A stretch of 64,000 nt of DNA from Streptomyces aureus (GCF_000725495.1 NZ_JNZD01000024.1:62001-126000); one strand, 5' to 3'. Positions 43,095-51,694 are shown, counted from the stretch's first letter. Notes: generated from the letters alone by a model not told the origin. A program made the numbers and translations.

Positions 43095-44363
43095 GTGATC
43101 GAAGCGTCAATCTCCGCCGTGCCGGGCCTGGTGGCAGCCTTCCTGGTCTTCGGTGCGCTGTTCGCCCTGCCCACGGTCTTCCTGCTGAAAGCCCGAAGCA
43201 AGCCATGGCGACTGCCGACCGCCCTCGCCGTATACGTGGCCGGCATCCTTTCCGTTACCACGCTGCCGGGCAGTGCTGGCCTGGAGGCCGCACAGTGCGA
43301 TATGGGTGCGCCGATCCATCTGTTCACCGACGAAAGCGCACTGCTGAATGTTGCGCTTTTCGCTCCCGGAGCCTTCCTCGCTGTTCTCGCCCTGCGGCGC
43401 CCGGTGACTGTCGCAGCCGCCTTCGTGTGCCTCAGTGGAGCGGTTGAACTCATACAGTCGCTGGGGCACCTGGGGCGTTCGTGCACGCTGACGGATCTCG
43501 CAGCCAACGCGACCGGATCGGTCCTCGGGGCGGGTGCTGGGGCGGTCTGGTGCCTGATTCGCCCAACCCCCTTATCTCGCCCCAAGCGAGACGTCGCGTG
43601 GGGGGTATCCGTACTTGTTCTCGTCGGCGGCTTGTGCGCTGCCCTGTTCCTGACCCGCATCGAGTCAGTCGACATCGTTGCTAAGGATGACGCTCGCGAG
43701 CGGCGGGCCGACGTGGCGGTCGACGCGAACGAATGGCTTTCCACAGCAGCGAAAGCAACCTTCGGCGCCGACACTGAAGTCGTCAGCAGCAGTGTGAAAT
43801 TCATCGGCGGCAAGCAGAAGGTCACCGCTGAGACCAGTCGCGGCAGTATCGCGGGATGGTGGCCTGAGAAGCACCTCGAAACTGCCTGGGCCAAAGACAA
43901 CCGCGGCGACAAGGGAACCGCAAGCCAGAAGGATGCGGTGGCCACGGCCGATCGATTCGCCCGGAAATGGTTCCCTGGCAGCGTCGACGGAAGTACACAA
44001 AAGGTCCGTGTGCTAGGCGAAGGTCCGACTCGCGCCTACATGGTGACGTATCGGCGGTACAAGGGCGGCGTACTGATGCCCATGCGCCTGGACATCACGA
44101 TTACTACCGCGAAGCGCATCCTCGGTTTCAACGCTCGAACGTTGGCAGACCCGAAGCTTCCCAGTGTCACCGTGAACGAGGAGAGGGCGCGTGAACTCGC
44201 ACACGACGCCACTGGTAAGGCCACCGAATCCACGCTGCTCCTGGCGCAGCAGATAGCAGGCGCGTGGCGCCCTGTCTGGCTAGTTGGTGCCGGCAGTCAG
44301 GATATTGTCATCGATGCCTCAACAGGACAGCGAATAGTCAGCTCATCACCCTCCGGAAGCTGA
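43095..44363 (+). CDS. VanZ-like membrane protein fused to a PepSY-like domain, with a TTA codon
   Basis: 422 aa. N-terminal half: four to five membrane helices with the VanZ-type layout (LNVALFAPGAFLAVLALRR, then AVELIQSLGH). A further helix precedes an exported C-terminal half of about 220 residues (ATADRFARKWFP, YMVTYRRYKGGVLMP, then TVNEERARELAHDA) resembling PepSY/YPEB modules. GTG start with AGGGA six bases upstream. An in-frame TTA codon at 43572-43574 makes it a candidate bldA-dependent gene. VanZ proteins relate to glycopeptide (teicoplanin) tolerance, but no van genes are nearby. Confidence 0.75.
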   Translation: MIEASISAVPGLVAAFLVFGALFALPTVFLLKARSKPWRLPTALAVYVAGILSVTTLPGSAGLEAAQCDMGAPIHLFTDESALLNVALFAPGAFLAVLALRRPVTVAAAFVCLSGAVELIQSLGHLGRSCTLTDLAANATGSVLGAGAGAVWCLIRPTPLSRPKRDVAWGVSVLVLVGGLCAALFLTRIESVDIVAKDDARERRADVAVDANEWLSTAAKATFGADTEVVSSSVKFIGGKQKVTAETSRGSIAGWWPEKHLETAWAKDNRGDKGTASQKDAVATADRFARKWFPGSVDGSTQKVRVLGEGPTRAYMVTYRRYKGGVLMPMRLDITITTAKRILGFNARTLADPKLPSVTVNEERARELAHDATGKATESTLLLAQQIAGAWRPVWLVGAGSQDIVIDASTGQRIVSSSPSGS

Positions 44364-44600
44364 AGCGGACGGGTGCCGGATAGGGGCACCGCGGCAGAAC
44401 GCAGAAGATTCAGGGGTGTCGGGTGGCTCAAGGTGCGGTTCGCTCCGCAGGAGCCACCTCGGCCGTAACGAACCCCGGGCCCTGTCCAATGCGTGTCGAG
44501 GGCTGGCCAGAGGGGCGTCGGGGTGAGGGAGTGGTGCAAGTCAGAGACATTGCTCCGTGCGACGCACCAGGGGCCTTCAAAACGCCCGATCGTTCGGAAC

Positions 44601-44627
44601 GTGCCACAGCCGTGCCACATCGTGCGG
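44601..44627 (+). repeat. GTGCCA repeat, copy 1
   Basis: Contains GTGCCA-CAGCC-GTGCCA, a direct repeat with 11-bp period; the whole 27-bp block recurs at 46517-46543 with one difference. Confidence 0.75.
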
Positions 44628-44629
44628 AA

Positions 44630-44663
44630 AAAGGCCCCCAGTCGATCATGGCTGGGGGCCTTT
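44630..44663. terminator. Hairpin beside the GTGCCA repeat
   Basis: Perfect 12-bp arms (44630-44641 and 44652-44663) with AAA/TTT at the base, allowing termination in both directions. Confidence 0.7.
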
Positions 44664-44823
44664 GACATCCGGATCTGACATCAGTGCCGTCGCTGCTCGC
44701 GCCGCAGTCGCCGCCTGAGCAGCCGATCCATGTGTCTGACGGCCTCGCGCTGCTTCAAGCTCGGTTCACTCTGAAGGGCCGTCCAGCGGGTCGGGGCGCG
44801 CGATCTATGGTCTCGTCTCAAAT

Positions 44824-45201
44824 ATGCCCAAGATCTCCAAAATCACTGCATCCCGGGTGCTGGAGTTCGGTCCGGTGACCGACCGGCGCGAGGACATGGA
44901 CGGTTACACGGTCGAGTTCGTTTCTTTTGCCGCGGACGCCGACCTCGATGGCCCGCTCAAGGCCCTGCCCGGGAGTCACTGCCCCTGCCCTCACTGGGGC
45001 TACGTCTTCGCCGGACACGTGCGCTTCGTCTTCGACGACCACGAGGAGGTGTACGAGACCGGTGATGCGTTCTACACCCCGCCTGGTCACCGGCCCTACG
45101 TCGATGCCGGCACCGAACTCCTGCAATTCAGCCCGACCGACCAGCTCGCCGAACTTGAGCAAGCCATCGCGGATTGGATGAGCCGGCAGCAAGGCGGCTG
45201 A
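44824..45201 (+). CDS. Cupin-domain protein
   Basis: 125 aa single cupin. The first metal motif is modified (HCPCPHWGYVFAGHVRFVF retains two His), followed by YETGDAFYTPPGHRPYVDAG with the third His. Similar small cupins occur beside regulators or in stress loci. ATG start without a visible Shine-Dalgarno; a TATGGT box at 44806 could give a very short leader. Ligand or reaction unknown. Confidence 0.8.
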   Translation: MPKISKITASRVLEFGPVTDRREDMDGYTVEFVSFAADADLDGPLKALPGSHCPCPHWGYVFAGHVRFVFDDHEEVYETGDAFYTPPGHRPYVDAGTELLQFSPTDQLAELEQAIADWMSRQQGG

Positions 45202-45343
45202 GATATCGCTGGGGGCGACCAGCACGGTAGGTGTCTTGTGCGCCGGCGGTCCGGTCACTCGGCCTGAGGCCCGCCACCATGAGACGGCTCGGGCTCTCGT
45301 CCCGGGACTTCCGTGGAGAACCAGGAATTCGGCGCCCCGGAGT

Positions 45344-45826
45344 TCAGCGCAGAGCCCGACGCTCGTCTACACGGCGTGCCGGCACACCCAGAAACACGTC
45401 GGGTGCCGCAGAGCCGTAAACGATGTTGAACGTTTCCAGTCGGTAGGACCAGGCGCCGTCACAACGGCCGACGAACCGGTGGTTGATCTGCCATTGCAGC
45501 CATTGGCCGGGAGCCAGACGAACGGCAGGCGGGCGCCGATCGCGTCGTGGCATGGCGAACATGCTCACCTCTGGCGGATCCACGCGCAGCAGCCCGTCAA
45601 CCTCGCGAAGAATCATCCCGGGTGCCGACAGATCCCGTACTTGCACGCGAGGTTCGAAGGAGTCGGACTCCTGCATGGCGACCTCGTGAAGGGCGGCATT
45701 CAAGCGCCGGGGCAGCGCGAAGGCCGTCGGTGCGGCATTTCTGCGCGCAGCTCCAAGGCCGCCGCGCGACTTCTTCGTCCACGACGTCCGTATCCGCTGA
45801 ACGACAACATCCATGGGACCAATCAT
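45344..45826 (-). CDS. Hypothetical protein of the accessory region
   Basis: 160 aa. The C-terminal half is distinctly protein-like (RLAPGQWLQWQINHRFVG, SYRLETFNIVYG, APDVFLGVPARRVDE) and resembles an unnamed Streptomyces family. The N-terminus (first 20 residues) is less convincing and has no ribosome site, so the start may be further in or the gene may be truncated. No signal peptide or membrane helix. Function unknown. Confidence 0.6.
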   Translation of the reverse strand: MIGPMDVVVQRIRTSWTKKSRGGLGAARRNAAPTAFALPRRLNAALHEVAMQESDSFEPRVQVRDLSAPGMILREVDGLLRVDPPEVSMFAMPRRDRRPPAVRLAPGQWLQWQINHRFVGRCDGAWSYRLETFNIVYGSAAPDVFLGVPARRVDERRALR

Positions 45827-45865
45827 CAGGTGGGACGCCGCACCGCGGCCACAGAGTTACGTGCC

Positions 45866-45882
45866 GTGCCAGAACCGTGCCG
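45866..45882 (+). repeat. GTGCCA repeat, copy 2 (diverged)
   Basis: GTGCCA-GAACC-GTGCCG, the same two-box arrangement with 11-bp period, preceded by another GTGCC. Confidence 0.5.
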
Positions 45883-45978
45883 GATCGAGCGAGGAACCAC
45901 GGGGAACAGTGGCGGGCGGCAGGCACCTCGAAGCGATCGGCACCTCTAAGCGGTCGCCCACGGCCCGGAAGGCGCAGC

Positions 45979-46362
45979 TCACGGCGCACCCTCCCCACCT
46001 CGCTCCTCGAGCGGTGGTTTCTTGACGAGCGGCAGCGGCCAGCCGGCGCAGGCCAGGAGTGCGCTGCCGTCCTCGGTGAGGAAGAGCAGGGTGGTCCATG
46101 TCCGATCGACGGGATCGATCAGCCCGGTACGCCCGGGCCGGCCATGTTCAAGGACGAGCCGCACCGCTCGTTCCAGCCCAAGCGGTTCGAGTCCGTGCAT
46201 CCGCATGCGCTGAAGTCGGCCCCTGAAGACTCCGGCATGCACGCCGGCGGGTTGCGCCTTGTCTGCCACCCAGTGGGTGGCGCCGCTGCGGAGGGTGGCC
46301 AGAGCTGTCACGGACGCCTCGTCATCACCGGTCAACAGCGATTCCAGCACATGCCGTTCCAT
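45979..46362 (-). CDS. Hypothetical protein
   Basis: 127 aa starting ERHVLESLLTGDDEASVTAL. Amphipathic helices then a strand-rich C-terminus (TWTTLLFLTEDGSALLACAGW). ATG at 46362 has GGGGG five bases upstream. Orphan in appearance; no known domain. Same strand as the hypothetical gene at 45344, with 150 bp between, so an operon is possible. Confidence 0.6.
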   Translation of the reverse strand: MERHVLESLLTGDDEASVTALATLRSGATHWVADKAQPAGVHAGVFRGRLQRMRMHGLEPLGLERAVRLVLEHGRPGRTGLIDPVDRTWTTLLFLTEDGSALLACAGWPLPLVKKPPLEERGGEGAP

Positions 46363-46516
46363 GGTCACCCCCGTCTGGATCCTGCGGTACAGCAGCCAAG
46401 TACCGCAACCCCGGCAACCGCCCCCGCACGGTGGCGTTCCTCTGGGCCTCTGGGCCTCGGGGCAGCCGGTGGCCGGCACTCGTCGATCCGGCTATAGCCA
46501 CGGATCAGAAGGCCGT

Positions 46517-46543
46517 GTGCCACAGCCGTGCCACGTCGTGCGG
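46517..46543 (+). repeat. GTGCCA repeat, copy 3
   Basis: 27 bp identical to 44601-44627 except one base, in the same orientation, bracketing about 1.9 kb that carries the cupin and two hypothetical genes. Confidence 0.75.
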
Positions 46544-46645
46544 TCGACCACGGTCGACGACGGCCGGCCGCGGTCGACATGCGCCGTCACACGGGCCGCC
46601 GCTGCTTGAATCGGCCCACGACGCATCGCCGGATCGACTCGGGCG

Positions 46646-47107
46646 TTGAGACTCGACCGGGTGCGCCCGTATCTCCGTGCCAGGTGCTTGCGCAGATGTT
46701 GTCTGCAACTGTTCGATGCCTCCGTGACGCAGCGATCTTCTGTGGGCGCGTTCAAACGCCGTTTCAGCCCGCATCCCACTCAAGTGCCCCGAACGACTTG
46801 GCAGAAATTCGTCAGAGCCAAAACGGATTCCGGCTGGCCACTGCTGGTACTCAATTTTCTTGCATCTGCCCTTTTTGTTGCAATTTTCATACACTTGGCA
46901 CTCGCTGCCCATGTGCTGTCGGTCATCTATTGGTGGTTGAGCGTCGGCTGCGTCCTTGATCTTCTGCTGACTGGACACGTGATGGTCTGTGTCGCCAGAG
47001 GCCAGGCGGGACGGCTCGCACCAGAAGCGCCCGGAACTTCACCGGACCGTGGCATGCGGCAGGGCCGGCGCACCAGTTTTGGCGGGTACCCGGGCAAGCA
47101 CACCTGA
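46646..47107 (+). CDS. Possible small membrane protein
   Basis: Up to 153 aa. Two adjacent hydrophobic stretches (LLVLNFLASALFVAIFIHLA and VLSVIYWWLSVGCVLDLLL) support a real integral membrane protein, and the region 46830-46990 is unusually AT-rich for this genome. The start is uncertain: GTG codons at 46724 and 46742 are alternatives, and no ribosome site is clear. An opposing frame is also open. Kept at low confidence. Confidence 0.35.
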   Translation: MRLDRVRPYLRARCLRRCCLQLFDASVTQRSSVGAFKRRFSPHPTQVPRTTWQKFVRAKTDSGWPLLVLNFLASALFVAIFIHLALAAHVLSVIYWWLSVGCVLDLLLTGHVMVCVARGQAGRLAPEAPGTSPDRGMRQGRRTSFGGYPGKHT

Positions 47108-47325
47108 GGTCCGTACGCGCCCGGAGTTCACCCCTGTTCCCCGGGGCGGGCGGGAACGAGCCGACACGAACCCGCTCGCCCTCCGGGGAGTGCCGTATCC
47201 GCCGTTCCTATGGCGGTCCCCTGGTGCTCAGCTGCCCAAGATCTCAGCACGGCGAGGGGACTTGGTCGCAGCACCGGGACGCTGCCGACGGCGGAGACCG
47301 GGTGGAAGTACTGGGAGACTTCATC

Positions 47326-47817
47326 ATGATCTATTCGAAGTCCCGGGCTTGCCTTGCCGTGTGTGCTGTGGCGGCGTCGGTGTTCCTGCTCGCCTCGTGC
47401 ACCTCCAGTAAGGGAGAAGGGGAAGCCCACAGCGCGCCGGCGTCGCAGACCGTGCCGAGCGCGTCCCCGACGGCAACCGGGGCGTCCGAGAAGAAGCTCA
47501 CCGAGCAGGTCCAGGCGGCCCTGGCCACCGTCCACAGCGGGACGATGGTCGAGGCCGGCGTCGAGCGGGTGAGCGACGGAGTCCACACCGAGCCCGCCCT
47601 CGGCGAGGGCAGGACCTACAAGCTCGATCTGGTCTGCTCCGGCAGCGGCAGCGCCCGGCTGACCTTCGTACCGACGAGCGCCGGCAAGGAGACCGAGGTG
47701 CCGTGCGATCGGTCGGTGGTCCAGCAGCGGATCACCACGCGCGAGCGCGTACACATCGATGTCGACGGCACCCAGGGATCGACCGGCATGGTCGCCTGGC
47801 AGATAGACGCACTCTGA
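47326..47817 (+). CDS. Lipoprotein of unknown function
   Basis: 163 aa. Signal peptide with lipobox FLLASC, then a Ser/Thr/Ala linker and a compact domain with two further Cys (LDLVCSGSGSARLTF and EVPCDRS), probably disulfide-bonded. The pattern (short beta-rich domain ending in HIDVDGTQGSTGMVAWQI) is common among Streptomyces lipoproteins without assigned function. ATG 47326 with GGGAGA nine bases upstream chosen over earlier in-frame starts because the signal peptide begins there. Confidence 0.82.
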   Translation: MIYSKSRACLAVCAVAASVFLLASCTSSKGEGEAHSAPASQTVPSASPTATGASEKKLTEQVQAALATVHSGTMVEAGVERVSDGVHTEPALGEGRTYKLDLVCSGSGSARLTFVPTSAGKETEVPCDRSVVQQRITTRERVHIDVDGTQGSTGMVAWQIDAL

Positions 47818-47996
47818 TCCGGGAGTCCCAGTGCGTCGTCCAGCACCTTCGCTGGACGGCCTTCGGTCCGCTTCGGGGTGCCCGCCGGTCTCAAGACGCG
47901 AAAGGGTTCAGGTCAGCCCCTGTGATTCCGGTGATCTGGGCCCCTGCCGTCCCGCTTCGGACGGAGACAGCCCGGCGGTGGCCCGGCGGCGCTGGA

Positions 47997-48824
47997 TCAG
48001 GGGCGGAGCATCTCCGTCATGGGGGACTCCGGCGGGGTCAGGCCCGGCAGCAGCCAGGGCTGGAAGAGGCTCAGTACCGCGAGTACGACGAAGGCCGCCC
48101 CGACCACCTGCGAGAAGACGGGGCCCAGCCGCCAGAGCTTCTCGACGAAGACGACCACGGCCACCGCGGCCATCGCCAGGACGTTCATGACGCCCAGCGG
48201 GACGAGGACCACCATCAACCCCCAGCAGCAGCCCACGCAGTACGCCCCGTGGTGCGCTCCGACGCGCAGATCGCGGGCCCGGGGCCGGAAGCCCGCGTAG
48301 CGCACGAGCTGGCCCATCGGGCTTCGGCAGTGCCGCAGGCAGAGGTCCTTCCACGGGCCGAACTGGTACAGCCCGGCGAGCAGGAAGGCGCCGGCGCCGA
48401 TCCAGCGTCCGGCGCCGGGGTGCTCGTCCACCAGGGCCCCGGTCCAGGCGAGGAGCCCGTAGGCGATGAGGCCGAAGACCGTCCAGGCCAGGAGGTATCC
48501 GCAGAGGAACTGGGCGGTACGCAGCACCCGCACGGCAGCGGTGGGCGACTGGCGCCCGATGGCCCGCGTCCAGGTCAGGGCGACCGGGGCCACCGACGGC
48601 ACCATCATGGCGATCATCATGACCAGCCACAGCAGCAGGAACAGCGGGACGTCCATGCCCATCGTTCCCGGCTCGACCCCCATGTCACGGGCCTGGTCGA
48701 CCACCAGCAGCCAGGCGAGGAGGGCGATCGACGCCATCAAGGACCAGGCGAACGCGAGCTGCCGGGCCGACAGGAGATTCGCCGGACGCAGAGGGGGTGA
48801 CAGGGCCTTCCGGTCGAGGCGCAC
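47997..48824 (-). CDS. DUF2182 integral membrane protein
   Basis: 275 aa with about six to seven helices. Met-rich helix LWLVMMIAMMVPSVAPV is the family hallmark, later YCVGCCWGLMVVLVPLGVMNV adds a Cys pair. Often described as a predicted metal-binding membrane protein. It is divergent from a DUF1326 gene; the two families are neighbours in many bacteria, arguing for one membrane-bound system. GTG start. Function not established; Met and Cys suggest copper or another soft metal, which is inference. Confidence 0.88.
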   Translation of the reverse strand: MRLDRKALSPPLRPANLLSARQLAFAWSLMASIALLAWLLVVDQARDMGVEPGTMGMDVPLFLLLWLVMMIAMMVPSVAPVALTWTRAIGRQSPTAAVRVLRTAQFLCGYLLAWTVFGLIAYGLLAWTGALVDEHPGAGRWIGAGAFLLAGLYQFGPWKDLCLRHCRSPMGQLVRYAGFRPRARDLRVGAHHGAYCVGCCWGLMVVLVPLGVMNVLAMAAVAVVVFVEKLWRLGPVFSQVVGAAFVVLAVLSLFQPWLLPGLTPPESPMTEMLRP

Positions 48825-49020
48825 ACCTCCAGCACATCACGGCGGACCGGCACGTGCGCGCGGAAACGCATGTATGCGGAACGTACCCTTCCGGGCGACC
48901 CCTGCGGTGGGAGAATCAGGGTGTATATGCCTAACCCGGGCTTGGGTCCGAGATGGCTCCCGGGGGTTCTGCCGTCCTCACGAGACCGATGTCCCGGCAC
49001 GGTCAGGAGGAGGCTGGACG

Positions 49021-49674
49021 ATGTCCGAGACGACGGCGACGGTTCCGCGGTGGCACGCGGCGGGCGACTGGTTCGACACCTGCAAGTGCAACGTGCCGTG
49101 CCCCTGCTCGTTCGCGCAGCTGCCCACTCACGGCGACTGCGACGGCATCCTGGCCTGGCACATCCGCGAGGGCCACTACGGAGACGTACGGCTCGACGGC
49201 CTGAACGTGCTGATGGTGGCCTCGTTCGTCGGCAACATCTGGGCCGAGCATTCGGACGCGTATGCCGCCGTCTTCGTCGACGAGCGCGCCGACGAGCCCC
49301 AGCGCGGGGCGATTCAGATGATCTTCGGTGGTCAGGCGGGCAGTTGGCCCGCCGAGATGGTGAGCATGATGGGCGCCGAGATGCGGGGCATGGAGTTCGC
49401 GCCCATCGAGATCGACGTCGCCGACGACCTCGCGAGCTGGCGGGCCGTGGTACCGGGCCGGATCGAGGCGAGCGCGGTTGCGCTCACGGGACCCACGACC
49501 CCGGAGGGCGCCCGCGTCCAGTCGACCAACCTGCCGGGTGCGGAGACCGGACCGGGCCAGGTGGCGACCTGGGGCCGTTCGACGGCCGACCGCGCCGATA
49601 CCCACGGCTTCCTCTGGAGTCGCGAGGGCCGGTCCAGCAAGCACATCACCTTCGACTGGACGGGGCCCGACTGA
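49021..49674 (+). CDS. DUF1326 family protein
   Basis: 217 aa soluble protein. N-terminal WHAAGDWFDTCKCNVPCPCSF holds four Cys in a C-x-C-x3-C-x-C pattern typical of DUF1326 and suited to metal binding. The rest is beta-rich with QMIFGGQAGSWPAEM. ATG with GGAGGAGG upstream. Pairs with the divergent DUF2182 gene across about 200 bp, so a shared promoter region is likely. Confidence 0.9.
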   Translation: MSETTATVPRWHAAGDWFDTCKCNVPCPCSFAQLPTHGDCDGILAWHIREGHYGDVRLDGLNVLMVASFVGNIWAEHSDAYAAVFVDERADEPQRGAIQMIFGGQAGSWPAEMVSMMGAEMRGMEFAPIEIDVADDLASWRAVVPGRIEASAVALTGPTTPEGARVQSTNLPGAETGPGQVATWGRSTADRADTHGFLWSREGRSSKHITFDWTGPD

Positions 49675-49725
49675 CCAGGTCGCCCCAGTGGCGGTGATCT
49701 GGCTCCGCTCCAAATGGACGCGCCG

Positions 49726-49996
49726 TCAGACGTCCGAGTGGTAGCGGGCGTCAGGGGTGGGCCAGCTGCGGGGCAGGAAGGGGGGTCGGTCCGTGCGGTC
49801 GAAGCAGCGGACCAGGAAGTCGCTGAAGGTGCCCGCCGTTTCGAACCAGTCGTTGGACTCGCTGCCCACGACGATGCGCCACTCGTCAGGGTCCGGCTCG
49901 AGCGCCAGGAAGTAGTACTCGTTGCCGCGGCCGGGCCCAGCCCCATGTCACCGGTTCCCCCAGCAACGCCCTGAGACGGTCGAGCGAGGACGACAT
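49726..49996 (-). pseudogene. Frameshifted small gene upstream-coupled to DUF1963
   Basis: From ATG 49996 one frame reads MSSSLDRLRALLGEPVTWGW and soon meets a stop. A neighbouring frame continues with NEYYFLALEPDPDEWRIVVG, then SNDWFETAGTFSDFLVRCFD and ends ARYHSDV at 49726. Both pieces look genuine, so a single-base indel lies near 49935-49950. The whole would be about 90 aa, perhaps SMI1/SUKH-like. Either a real mutation or a sequencing error. Confidence 0.65.
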
Positions 49997-50070
49997 GGCT
50001 TTCCATCCTTTCCGTGGATCCCGAGGCCGCACGGTGCACCACGAGGCGTGGTGATCCGGTCGGCGTGGTC

Positions 50071-51039
50071 TCAGCAGTCGTAGCGGTGCGTGTACGGGGT
50101 GTCCGGGCAGGTGCGGCAGACGAAGAAGTACATGCCGCCGAGGTCGCCCAGGTCCATCTCGTGACCGAAGGTGTCGAGGAGAGCGGGATCGGCCTCGGCC
50201 CGCCAGGACGGCACCGGGGGCCCGTTCTGGGGGACCCGGTCGTCCAGGGGAAGCCAACGGCCCCCGCCCGGCTCGCTCGCCGTGACGCTGAGCAGGTGCT
50301 CCATCCGGGTCCCGCACCCCGTGCAGTCGGGCCAGTTCGGCGGCTGAGTCCACCCCGGGTAGCCGCCGACCTTGCTCTGCTGCGTGGTGGCCACCTGGAA
50401 GTAGTCGTAGCCCCGTTCCCTTTCCATCTCCTCGAACCGCTCCGCGAGTTGGGCACCGAGTCCGTCGGGCATGTCCCCGTTCGGGTACTCCACCGTCGGC
50501 GTGGGGGACAGCGTGCACGGGCGGGGCATGAAGTCCTCCTCGACGGTGTGCGGGCGGGGCGGGTCCCCGGCGGCGGCACCCTCGGCCGTCGGCGCCGCGC
50601 TGCGCCAGCGCAGTCGGGGGGCCGCCGTGTACTGGCCGCCGTCATGGACGAGCGGGCACCAGAGGATCTGCAGCAGGTCCGTGCCGGCGGGAAAGACCAG
50701 GCCGGGCACGTCATGGGCGTAGAGCTGGACCACCGGGACCATCGCGACCGGCTCGGGGCCGACCGGGTTGTAGTGGTCCGCTTCGGTGCACATCGGCCAG
50801 GGCTCGTCGGCCGGCCACAGCAGGGGGCCGCCGATGGAGCTGTCACCAGGGCCCGGCTCTCCGGCCCGTGGGTACAGGAGAGTCACCTCGCGAGCGGTGC
50901 CGGTCAGTTCGGGGAAGACGGCCTCGACGTCGAACGGGATCGGCGCCAGCTGACGGGGGCCGGTCGGTCTGCCGCCGGTCGGCCGGTCTCCGGTCGGTCG
51001 GCTGCCGCCCGTGTTCTGCTGCGCGTGCTCCGACGGCAT
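50071..51039 (-). CDS. DUF1963 (YwqG-like) protein
   Basis: 322 aa. Central and C-terminal parts match DUF1963: GGPLLWPADEPWPMC, VPVVQLYAHDVPGLVFPAGTD-type beta strands, VGGYPGWTQPP, and CGTRMEHLLSV with a C-x-x-C-like zinc pair, then FVCRTCPDTPYTH. The N-terminus is a short disordered stretch with the repeat T-G-D/G-R-P. YwqG-type proteins occur with polymorphic toxins and immunity loci, but none is seen here. The frameshifted gene 75 bp downstream may be its partner. Confidence 0.85.
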   Translation of the reverse strand: MPSEHAQQNTGGSRPTGDRPTGGRPTGPRQLAPIPFDVEAVFPELTGTAREVTLLYPRAGEPGPGDSSIGGPLLWPADEPWPMCTEADHYNPVGPEPVAMVPVVQLYAHDVPGLVFPAGTDLLQILWCPLVHDGGQYTAAPRLRWRSAAPTAEGAAAGDPPRPHTVEEDFMPRPCTLSPTPTVEYPNGDMPDGLGAQLAERFEEMERERGYDYFQVATTQQSKVGGYPGWTQPPNWPDCTGCGTRMEHLLSVTASEPGGGRWLPLDDRVPQNGPPVPSWRAEADPALLDTFGHEMDLGDLGGMYFFVCRTCPDTPYTHRYDC

Positions 51040-51160
51040 GGGTCCCCCGGGTGTCGAGCGGTCGTCCGGCGCCGACCCTAACTCCCGTCTCCGACAGCCG
51101 CGATGTCGGCCGGGGCGGCTAGAGTGCGGCGTCGTCGATCATGGAGGAGGGGGACGCGAC

Positions 51161-51499
51161 ATGGCGAACGCTCGGTCGGTCGACGACGAGGCGGTGGCGG
51201 CGCTTCTCACCTACTGCGCCCTGCTGGACATCCGCAGCATGGCGCGCCGCCGCAAGGCCTTGAACACCTGGCCCGACGACGACTATGTCGCCTGCATCGC
51301 CTGGCTCGCGGACCTGGTGCACAACATCGCGCTGGGCCAGAGCCGGGAGCCTCGGTGGATGCCGTGGCGCAAGCGGCGCCGTCGTATGCGGTGGACCTGG
51401 CGAACCGCGGACCCGGCCGGACGAGCATGGATCCTCGCCACCCTTGAGAAGTACGGGATGGCAGCCTGGGTCCCTCCGCTGGACGCCGATGAGGGATGA
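51161..51499 (+). CDS. Hypothetical protein
   Basis: 112 aa, helical, Trp- and Arg-rich (VACIAWLADLVHNIALGQ, then WRKRRRRMRWTWRTADPAGRAW). No membrane helix or known domain. ATG start is secure because GGAGGAGGGGG precedes it. Isolated gene; a proline/arginine-coding GC-rich spacer and a terminator follow. Confidence 0.7.
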   Translation: MANARSVDDEAVAALLTYCALLDIRSMARRRKALNTWPDDDYVACIAWLADLVHNIALGQSREPRWMPWRKRRRRMRWTWRTADPAGRAWILATLEKYGMAAWVPPLDADEG

Positions 51500-51670
51500 C
51501 GGCCGTTCTGGACCGGTCTCGTGGCCGGCGCAGGCGGATCCGGGACGACCCGCCCCGCCCCGGCCCGACTGGGCTGAACCGGGCCGAAGCGATCAGACCC
51601 CGGCCGCCCTGATCCGGCCCCCGCCAACCCGAGCCCGAGCAGCCGAGCCAACCCGAGCCGAGCAACCGAA

Positions 51671-51694
51671 CCGAGCCGCCGGAGGGCGGCTCGG
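51671..51694 (+). terminator. GC hairpin before the lipoprotein gene
   Basis: Perfect 10-bp stem with GGAG loop, at the end of a 150-bp tract of degenerate CCGAGC repeats (about 51540-51690). Confidence 0.6.

Larger units (their letters stand above)
44364..44823. other. Intergenic region between VanZ-like and cupin genes
   Basis: 460 bp without a supported gene. It holds one copy of the GTGCCA repeat and a terminator-like hairpin, both listed separately. No promoter with convincing -35/-10 spacing found before the cupin gene. Confidence 0.4.

Noticed and set aside
43095..44363. Glycopeptide resistance cluster
   Set aside because: Only a VanZ-like half is present; no vanH, vanA or vanX-like genes are in the window.
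45236..45949. Plus-strand open frame opposite the hypothetical gene at 45344
   Set aside because: Reading is Arg/Pro/Gly-rich and lacks helices or strands; the minus-strand protein is far more plausible.
46505..46978. Minus-strand open frame opposite the possible small membrane protein
   Set aside because: Composition is not protein-like; the opposite strand has clear hydrophobic helices instead.
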